This document shows positions 52,731 to 59,399 of a DNA stretch of 64,000 bases, in pieces (the stretch's first letter is position 1; every line of letters begins with the position of its first letter). A program made the translations under genes and the position numbers. The notes under the pieces were generated by a model. That model searched no databases. It worked only from the letters and a program-made list of their open reading frames with translations, and had not been told where the DNA came from. The stretch covers positions 372,001 through 436,000 of the forward strand of contig NZ_FXWH01000001.1 in NCBI RefSeq assembly GCF_900177775.1, given 5' to 3'. Source of the stretch: Pseudidiomarina planktonica (GTDB lineage Bacteria > Pseudomonadota > Gammaproteobacteria > Enterobacterales > Alteromonadaceae).

Positions 52731-54517
52731 TGCGTCCTCGTTTAAAGATGCGGTTGGGTGACCTGCTGGTTCACGAAAACATTATCTCAGAGTCCGAATT
52801 GCAGTCGGCACTGACCGAGCAATCACGTTCGGGCCGTAAGCTTGGCCACGCCTTGGTGGATTTGAATTACGTTAGCGAAGATGAATTGCTGACCTTTTTG
52901 TCTAAGCAGTTGAATATTCCGTTCATTGATGTGAGCGAGTATCGCATTGATGAAAAAACCGCAAAATTATTGCCGGAAATACAAGCTCGTAGGCACCGGG
53001 CGTTAGTTATAGAAGCCGATGAACAGCGTGCCCTGGTAGGCATGAGCGACCCGGCCGACCTGGCAGCCATAGATGCTATTGCAGGCATCTTAGCGCCGCG
53101 CAACGTCGAAATTGCGGTAGTTGCCGATCAGCAGTTGCTGGATTCGTTCGACAATTTGTACCGCCGTACACAAGACATTGAGCAGTTTGCCAGCCAGTTG
53201 CAGGACGAGTACGACGACAGTGCCGAGTTCGACCTTGGTGCCCTGACACTGGAAGAAAGTGGCGGTGATGCCACAGTAGCCAAGCTATTACAGTCCATTT
53301 TTGAAGATGCCGTGCAAGTGCGCGCATCCGATATTCACATTGAACCCGAAGCCAAAGCCTTACGCATTCGCCAGCGTGTAGATGGAGTGTTGCAGGAAAA
53401 TATACTGGAGGAAGGCAACATTGCTTCGGCTTTGATTTTGCGCCTGAAACTAATGGCCGGGCTAGATATTTCAGAAAAACGTTTACCCCAGGATGGCCGT
53501 TTTCACATCAATGTGAAGAAGCACAGTATAGATGTGCGGGTTTCCACTATGCCGGTGCAGCACGGTGAATCCTGCGTTATGCGTTTGCTGGATCAGTCAG
53601 CCGGGTTGCTGGCGCTGGAACAAACCGGCATGCCCGACGATATTATAAAGCGCGTAAGACGTTTAGTGCACCGTCCGCATGGCATGTTAATTGTTACTGG
53701 TCCAACCGGGTCGGGTAAAACCACCACCTTGTATGGGGTGCTGAGTGAACTGAATCAGGCCAGCAAAAAAATAATTACCGTGGAAGATCCGGTGGAATAT
53801 CGGTTACCGCGAATCTCTCAGGTGCAGGTGAATAGCCGTATTGGGTTGGACTTTGCGCAAGTGCTACGCAGCACGCTACGGCAGGATCCCGACATTATCA
53901 TGGTGGGTGAGATGCGCGACCGTGAAACGGTAGAAATCGGTATGCGCGGGGCTATTACAGGTCACTTGGTTCTTTCAACGCTACACACCAATGACGCTAT
54001 TACCAGTGCTTTGCGTTTGATTGATATGGGCGCAGCGCCTTATTTAGTGGCTGCGGCTTTACGCGGCGTATTAGCGCAGCGACTGATCCGACGTATTTGT
54101 GAGCACTGTAAACAGCCGGCAGAAATAGACTCGAACGAATTAAGCTGGCTGCAAACGATGTCGCCAGACATTACCAACGACACTAAGTTCTTCGCCGGAC
54201 GTGGTTGCCAACGCTGTAACCAAACTGGTTACCGAGGTCGTATCGGTGTATTTGAATTGCTGGAAATGAATGAAGCTATGATGGACGCGCTACGTGATAG
54301 CGATACGCGCGAATTTGCACGTGCGGCCGCTAAGTCGGCGAACTTTCGTAGCCTGGCACACACAGCGCTGGATTACGCTAAGCAGGGTGTAACCACCGTC
54401 AGCGAAGTGCTGTTCTTAGCCGAGTCGGTGGAAGAAGAAGATTTTGCATCGCTAACCACACCAAGCGAGACCAGTTCCGAGGGTTCCGCTAAGAGCACGG
54501 ACAACGGAGGCGGCTAA
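52730..54517 (+). CDS. mshE: MSHA pilus extension ATPase MshE with c-di-GMP-binding N-domain
   Basis: 595 residues. The N-terminal MshEN region has two tandem motif copies: RLGDLLVHENIISESELQSA with a following Leu/Gln, and KLGHALVDLNYVSEDELLTF. These carry the RxGxxL and LGxxL signatures known to bind c-di-GMP in Vibrio MshE. Next come the N2 domain and the GspE/PilB-type ATPase with Walker A GPTGSGKTTT (about 324), the Asp box, Walker B (IIMVGEMRDRET) and a CxxC-CxxC zinc site (CEHCKQ, CQRCNQTG). It powers pilus assembly. Confidence 0.94.
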   Translation: MRPRLKMRLGDLLVHENIISESELQSALTEQSRSGRKLGHALVDLNYVSEDELLTFLSKQLNIPFIDVSEYRIDEKTAKLLPEIQARRHRALVIEADEQRALVGMSDPADLAAIDAIAGILAPRNVEIAVVADQQLLDSFDNLYRRTQDIEQFASQLQDEYDDSAEFDLGALTLEESGGDATVAKLLQSIFEDAVQVRASDIHIEPEAKALRIRQRVDGVLQENILEEGNIASALILRLKLMAGLDISEKRLPQDGRFHINVKKHSIDVRVSTMPVQHGESCVMRLLDQSAGLLALEQTGMPDDIIKRVRRLVHRPHGMLIVTGPTGSGKTTTLYGVLSELNQASKKIITVEDPVEYRLPRISQVQVNSRIGLDFAQVLRSTLRQDPDIIMVGEMRDRETVEIGMRGAITGHLVLSTLHTNDAITSALRLIDMGAAPYLVAAALRGVLAQRLIRRICEHCKQPAEIDSNELSWLQTMSPDITNDTKFFAGRGCQRCNQTGYRGRIGVFELLEMNEAMMDALRDSDTREFARAAAKSANFRSLAHTALDYAKQGVTTVSEVLFLAESVEEEDFASLTTPSETSSEGSAKSTDNGGG

Positions 54518-55740
54518 TGGCTGAGTTCTTGTACCGTGGTCGCAACGCTCAGGGCGAGCTCATTAACGGCACTATTGAAGCCGGCAATGAGGGCAGTGCG
54601 GTAGACAGCTTAGTGCGGCGTGGCATTATTCTGCTTAATATTGAAGAATCCAGCGGTGTGCGCAGCGAGGGGATTAACTGGCAGCAATGGCTGGAGCCCG
54701 ACGTTAAGCTGCCCGATTTAATTATTTTTACCCGGCAAATGTATTCGTTAACCAAGGCCGGTATTCCGCTGTTGCGGGCCATTGACGGGTTGGCTGAGAA
54801 CACCAGCAGCAAACGTCTGGCGCGGGCTCTTCGGGAAACGGTGGGGCAGTTAGAGAAAGGCCGCACCTTGTCGGCGGCTATGGCGTCGCATCCGAAAGTG
54901 TTTCCACGCTTGTTGGTGGCCGTTGTGCATGTGGGTGAAAATACCGGCCAGCTAGAACAGTCGTTTGCACAACTGGCAGCTTATTTAGAAAAAGAACAGG
55001 AAACCCGCAAGCAAGTGAAAGCGGCAACAAGATATCCGTCGTTTGTATTGCTGGCGCTGGTTGCCGCCATGTTTGTGCTGAATATATTTGTAATACCAAC
55101 CTTTGCCAGCATGTTTAGCCGCTTTGGTGTCGAGCTACCGCTGGCAACCCGCGTGCTGATTGGTACCTCGAACTTTTTTGTCAATTACTGGCACCTTATG
55201 TTGTTGGCCATTGCTGGCGCTATATTTATGCTTCGGCGTTATATACAAAGCCCGGCCGGGCGCGTGCAGTGGGACTACTTGAAATTGCGAATACCAGCAG
55301 TGGGCAGTATTTTGATGCGCTCTATGCTGGCCCGTTTTAGCCGTAGCTTCTCGGTCATGTTAAGCGCGGGGGTGCCGCTTACGCAGGCATTGTCGCTAGT
55401 AGCCGACGCCGTTGATAACGCCTGGGGCAGCAAACATATTCTGGATATGCGCCGGAATATTGAAAAAGGTGAAAGTTTAAGCCGGGCCAGTCGCAGCAGT
55501 GGCCTGTTTACGCCTTTGGTGCTGCAAATGATTTCGGTGGGTGAAGAAACTGGCCGGGTAGACGAATTGCTTGGCGAAGTGGCCGAGTATTATGAACGCG
55601 AAGTAGACTACGATTTAAAAACCCTGACAGCGCGTCTGGAACCTATGTTGATTGTGGTGGTTGCAGCCCTGCTATTGGTTATGGCCATGGGTATATTCCT
55701 GCCAATGTGGGATATGATGAACGCTTATCAGGGGCGCTAA
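54517..55740 (+). CDS. mshG: MSHA inner-membrane platform protein MshG (PilC/GspF-like)
   Basis: 407 residues, overlapping mshE by one base (TAATG). Two T2SSF domains (about 73-195 and 275-395), each followed by membrane segments; three hydrophobic helices are visible (about 171-192, 221-241 and 375-398). It contacts the ATPase and pilin base. In Vibrio the next gene is mshF; here the next gene is mshB. Confidence 0.93.
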   Translation: MAEFLYRGRNAQGELINGTIEAGNEGSAVDSLVRRGIILLNIEESSGVRSEGINWQQWLEPDVKLPDLIIFTRQMYSLTKAGIPLLRAIDGLAENTSSKRLARALRETVGQLEKGRTLSAAMASHPKVFPRLLVAVVHVGENTGQLEQSFAQLAAYLEKEQETRKQVKAATRYPSFVLLALVAAMFVLNIFVIPTFASMFSRFGVELPLATRVLIGTSNFFVNYWHLMLLAIAGAIFMLRRYIQSPAGRVQWDYLKLRIPAVGSILMRSMLARFSRSFSVMLSAGVPLTQALSLVADAVDNAWGSKHILDMRRNIEKGESLSRASRSSGLFTPLVLQMISVGEETGRVDELLGEVAEYYEREVDYDLKTLTARLEPMLIVVVAALLLVMAMGIFLPMWDMMNAYQGR

Positions 55741-55827
55741 GTTGCTTAGTTGCAGGCCTCTGCGTATGAGCTTTGTAAGATTGCTATGTAGGCGCTTCGC
55801 CAGCAAAATAACGAAAGGAATGAAGGT

Positions 55828-56421
55828 ATGATATCAACAGCAAATCGACAGCAAGGCTTTACCTTAATAGAGCTGATTATTGTGGTGGTCATTCTGGGCT
55901 TGCTGGCCGCGTCGGCTTTGCCTCGCTTTACCAGTGTGACGGCCGATGCAGAGGACTCTGCATTAGAGGGTGTTGCCGGTGGTTTTGCCAGTGCTGTGGG
56001 TATAGTACGCGCTGAGTGGGAGCTCGATGGGCGGCCGCAAGGTGGCGCCAATGGTGCTGGCGCCGTTATTGAAATGGACGGCATTGTTGTGAATGTTGAC
56101 GGCAATACCGGTTATCCGGTCAGTGGCAACAACAATGCCAGCTCGCATGACCAGAATATGAATAACGAAGATTGTCGTTCCATTATGCAGGCAATTTTGC
56201 AGGGAGCACCAACGGCGACCACCAATTTCACTTTATTGGGTGAGAACAGGTATTACGTAGCGCAAGAAACTTTTGGCGGCAATGATGTTTGTGTATATTA
56301 TTTAGCCAACACCATAAAGAACTTAACGGCAGCGCCGTCGGGAACTGACTTTCAAACCACCGGGAACGTTTTTGTTTACAATCCTCGTACCGGTAGTGTT
56401 AACATTTATAGTAACAATTAA
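55828..56421 (+). CDS. mshB: MSHA prepilin MshB
   Basis: 197 residues. Type III-signal prepilin: leader MISTANRQQG, cleavage before FTLIELIIVVVILG with the conserved Glu5. The body has two cysteines (EDCRS and NDVCVYY) that may bridge. AAAGGAATGAAGGT precedes the ATG. Lies 87 bases after mshG, in the interval where mshF would be expected. Minor or accessory pilin that accompanies MshA. Confidence 0.85.
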   Translation: MISTANRQQGFTLIELIIVVVILGLLAASALPRFTSVTADAEDSALEGVAGGFASAVGIVRAEWELDGRPQGGANGAGAVIEMDGIVVNVDGNTGYPVSGNNNASSHDQNMNNEDCRSIMQAILQGAPTATTNFTLLGENRYYVAQETFGGNDVCVYYLANTIKNLTAAPSGTDFQTTGNVFVYNPRTGSVNIYSNN

Positions 56422-56470
56422 ACTTCGCTAACAAGCGCAGCTCATTTTTGGATTTAACTTGGGGAATACC

Positions 56471-56983
56471 ATGAAGAAGCAACAAGGTTTTACATTAATC
56501 GAACTTATTATCGTAATTGTCGTGCTGGGCATTTTGGCTGTAACTGCAGCACCACAGTTTATCGATTTTTCTTCTGACGCACGTACTTCAACTGTAAATG
56601 GCGCTAAAGGTGCTATGCAGGGCGCTTCGCAGGTGACTTATGCAAAAGCGGCATTAGAAGATTCACTTGGTGCTACAGGTACGGCCAATGGTGTAGACAC
56701 TGTATTCGGTTACCCGGCAGCAACAGCTGCAGGCATTATCGCTGCAACGAACATGGACGCTGAAGCTGTAGCTGATGGCGCAGCAGCCACTGCTGAGTGG
56801 GCATATTTCGTAGACGCTACTACTACTCCGGAAAGCTTGTTATTAGCTCCTGGTGATTTGGTAACTGGTTCTGCCACTGCTGCAGCGACCGACATTTCAG
56901 GCACCAACTGCTTTGTGACGTATAGCCAAGCTGCAGATGCCTCTACACCGGCAACTGTGGTAGTAACTGACTCTGGCTGCTAA
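56471..56983 (+). CDS. mshA: MSHA major pilin MshA
   Basis: 170 residues from ATG 56471 with GGGGAA upstream; an in-frame TTG at 56459 is not needed. Leader MKKQQG, cleavage before FTLIELIIVIVVLGILAVTA with Glu5. The mature part is rich in Ala and Thr and ends with two cysteines (GTNCF and the last residue) in a C-terminal disulfide loop. The position, composition and the strong terminator directly after the gene suggest the abundant major pilin. Confidence 0.87.
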   Translation: MKKQQGFTLIELIIVIVVLGILAVTAAPQFIDFSSDARTSTVNGAKGAMQGASQVTYAKAALEDSLGATGTANGVDTVFGYPAATAAGIIAATNMDAEAVADGAAATAEWAYFVDATTTPESLLLAPGDLVTGSATAAATDISGTNCFVTYSQAADASTPATVVVTDSGC

Positions 56984-57001
56984 GCACAGCGTTGATTCAG
57001 G

Positions 57002-57024
57002 AAAGGGCCTACGGGCCCTTTTTT
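57002..57024 (+). terminator. Terminator after mshA with UACG tetraloop
   Basis: AAAGGGCC-TACG-GGCCCTTT followed by a T-run. The loop is C(UACG)G, an unusually stable tetraloop. It should isolate an abundant mshA transcript from the minor-pilin genes. Confidence 0.88.
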
Positions 57025-57025
57025 A

Positions 57026-57053
57026 TTGCGCACAATGATGGCTATAGTAAAAT
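57026..57053 (+). promoter_or_regulatory. Likely promoter of mshC-mshD-mshO-mshP-mshQ
   Basis: TTGCGC (57026-57031), 16-base spacer, TAAAAT (57048-57053), directly after the mshA terminator and 44 bases before mshC. Confidence 0.55.
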
Positions 57054-57096
57054 TTGTGGTAGGTTTAACGAACACTTAGCATTTAACAGGCGGCGC

Positions 57097-57582
57097 ATGC
57101 GTATACAGCAGGGCTTTACCATCATTGAGCTAGTGGCAGTTATTGTGGTGATTGGCATTTTAGCCGTTACTGCGGCACCTGCGTTTTTCAGTGACGACGG
57201 CGCCGACGTACAAACCTATCAGGCCCGGCTGATTAATTTGCTGCGCCTGCAGCAGCAACGGGCGATGCAGGACACGGCTTCAACCAATAATTATTGTGTG
57301 CTTATTGCGGGCAATCGCTTTGGCGTTCCAACCAACTGCTCCGACACCTCGTTACCGGCTAGCTTTGATCCTGACTACGAGGGCTTAGCGGCCGCTGAGC
57401 AGGACGCCGGAGTAACTATCACCCCAGCAGAGGTTCGTTACTTTAATGGCCTGGGCTGCCCGGTGAGCGCCCCGGGGAATGCCTGCGGCACAGCACCCTG
57501 GCAAATTACTATTGCTGGCGGCAATAACCTGCAAGTATGCGTGGCTAGTCAGGGCCGAATCCATCGGGGCGTCTGCGAATGA
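57097..57582 (+). CDS. mshC: MSHA minor prepilin MshC
   Basis: 161 residues from ATG 57097 with AGGCGG upstream; the frame is open from 56992 but the upstream part has no prepilin sense. Leader MRIQQG, then FTIIELVAVIVVIGILAVTA with Glu5. Five cysteines in the mature part. Its stop overlaps the mshD start (ATGA). Confidence 0.83.
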   Translation: MRIQQGFTIIELVAVIVVIGILAVTAAPAFFSDDGADVQTYQARLINLLRLQQQRAMQDTASTNNYCVLIAGNRFGVPTNCSDTSLPASFDPDYEGLAAAEQDAGVTITPAEVRYFNGLGCPVSAPGNACGTAPWQITIAGGNNLQVCVASQGRIHRGVCE

Positions 57583-58115
57583 TTAAAGCCGCGCGTGGTT
57601 TCACCCTAATTGAGCTGGTTACCGGCATTGTGGTGCTGGCCATAGCACTCACTTTACTCAGCACCTTGCTGTTTCCACAGGCCCGTAACACCGTTGATGC
57701 TATTTACCAGATTCGGGCGGTGGAGCTTGGTAATGCCATGCTTAATGAAGTTGTGTCCAAGCGATTTGATGAAAACTCAGATCCCAATGGCGGCACACCG
57801 CGTTGTGGTGAAGTTACTGCGCCTGCGTGCACAGCACCGGCCAATTTAGGGCCCGACGGCGAAAGTCGAGATGATTTCGATGACGTTGATGATTATCACG
57901 GCTTAAATGAAACAGGCGCTGCTATTGAAACGGCGCTGGGTGACGACTTGGGTGCTATTTACAATGGCTTCTCGGTGCAAGTAAGTGTTTACTACGACGG
58001 CAACCTGGACAGCGTAGACGACGGCGCTGTTGCGAACGCCAAGCTGATTCGGGTAACCGTAGTAACACCCGACGGTGTGGATGTGGTGTTCAGCGCTTAT
58101 CGGGGGAATTATTAA
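57579..58115 (+). CDS. mshD: MSHA minor prepilin MshD
   Basis: 178 residues. Leader MIKAARG, then FTLIELVTGIVVLAIALTLL with Glu5. GspI/PilV-like position in the cluster. Mature part is acidic (DDFDDVDDYHG) with a single CGE...CTAP cysteine pair. Overlaps both neighbours. Confidence 0.82.
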   Translation: MIKAARGFTLIELVTGIVVLAIALTLLSTLLFPQARNTVDAIYQIRAVELGNAMLNEVVSKRFDENSDPNGGTPRCGEVTAPACTAPANLGPDGESRDDFDDVDDYHGLNETGAAIETALGDDLGAIYNGFSVQVSVYYDGNLDSVDDGAVANAKLIRVTVVTPDGVDVVFSAYRGNY

Positions 58116-58924
58116 TGCTCCGAATTCGCGGTTTTACGCTCATTGAATTGGTTGCCGTTATGCTTATTCTGGCCGTTAGCGGCATTGCTGTGTTCAGCTA
58201 TTTACGGGTTGGCGCCGAGATTTTTGTGGACGCGGTGGGGCGTGATCAATTATCTGCACAAAGCCGCTTTGCGCTGGAGCGCCTTAGCCGTGAATTGAAA
58301 AGCTCGCTGCCGGCCAGCGCCCGCGAACTCACTGACGACGCCACCTACCAGTGCCTGGAGTTTGTGCCGGTGTCAGGCAGCGGGTTGTACTTGAGCATTC
58401 CCCGGCCACCCAACTCGAACGCGCCTATGGATGTGGTAACAGCAGACCCAGACGTATTTGGCAATCGCATTATTGTAAATGCTTTTACTGAAGATCATAT
58501 TTACCGTGATGGTGGGCCTGGCCGCTCATTAGCCTTAGTTGATAGCACTGCCGATACGCCATCGGCAGGCCTCACTCGGCTTGCGTTTGCCTCCGGTGAC
58601 AGATTTATCAGCGGCAGCGCGGCACGTCGGTACTATAGTATTAATGACCCGGTTAGTTGGTGTCTGGAGGGCGAGAACCTGCGCCGTTATGAAGGTTACG
58701 GGCGCAATCAGAATCAGCAAGCGCCCGGCAACTTGGGCACTGGTGAAACTATGGCTACCAACCTGACCAATGATGTAAGTTTACCAGCGCAATTGCCTTT
58801 TACCGTGGCTAACGCAACTTTGCAGCGCAATGGTTTAGTGCAACTGCAGTTCAGATTCGCCAGAAGCGAAGGCGCTGAGCCGTTGATTCTGCATCACGAG
58901 GTGCATATTCCAAATGTTCAATAA
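58115..58924 (+). CDS. mshO: MSHA minor prepilin MshO
   Basis: 269 residues. Leader MLRIRG, then FTLIELVAVMLILAVSG with Glu5, and a large C-terminal globular part; its size and place match MshO (GspJ/PilW-like). The start overlaps the mshD stop (TAATG) and the end overlaps mshP by 11 bases. Confidence 0.82.
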   Translation: MLRIRGFTLIELVAVMLILAVSGIAVFSYLRVGAEIFVDAVGRDQLSAQSRFALERLSRELKSSLPASARELTDDATYQCLEFVPVSGSGLYLSIPRPPNSNAPMDVVTADPDVFGNRIIVNAFTEDHIYRDGGPGRSLALVDSTADTPSAGLTRLAFASGDRFISGSAARRYYSINDPVSWCLEGENLRRYEGYGRNQNQQAPGNLGTGETMATNLTNDVSLPAQLPFTVANATLQRNGLVQLQFRFARSEGAEPLILHHEVHIPNVQ

Positions 58925-59399
58925 TTACTCCTGTAAGAACCGGAATAAGCAGCGCGGCAGTGCTCTTACTATTGCCATCTTTGTGATCGTGGTGATGGGG
59001 CTGCTGGGCATTGCCATTATTCGGCTGCTAGGCGGCAGCAGCGCCGGCGTTATTGCTGAGGTTTCTGGCAGTCGCGCCTTGGCCGCGGCCAACGCTGGGG
59101 TTGACTTGTACCTGACCGAACTTTTCCCGTTAGACGAAACTGCACCTTACGACGCCGGCGCAAACCCGTCTGCGTGCCCGGGCACCAGTTTGGGTGGCAG
59201 TGCTGAATTTACCCAGGATTTTGCGTCTCATACGCAAACTACGGGCTTACAGAACTGTGAGGTTGAAGTGCAATGTCGGCAGCTGGATTTAGGTAACGGA
59301 CAGACGCACTTCCGGCTTGAGGCTACGGGTATTTGTACGGTTGGTGGTGATGTTTACTCGCGCCAGCTACAACTGGAGGCCAGTGATGCCAGCTTATAA
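58914..59399 (+). CDS. mshP: MSHA minor pilin-like protein MshP
   Basis: 161 residues. An Asn/Lys-rich basic leader ending RG, then SALTIAIFVIVVMGLLGIAI. Glu5 is missing, as in PilX/GspK-like tip pseudopilins, which fits a role at the pilus tip. Several cysteines in the C-terminal half. Overlaps mshO by 11 and mshQ by 14 bases, so the minor pilins are translated as a coupled block. Confidence 0.8.
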   Translation: MFNNYSCKNRNKQRGSALTIAIFVIVVMGLLGIAIIRLLGGSSAGVIAEVSGSRALAAANAGVDLYLTELFPLDETAPYDAGANPSACPGTSLGGSAEFTQDFASHTQTTGLQNCEVEVQCRQLDLGNGQTHFRLEATGICTVGGDVYSRQLQLEASDASL

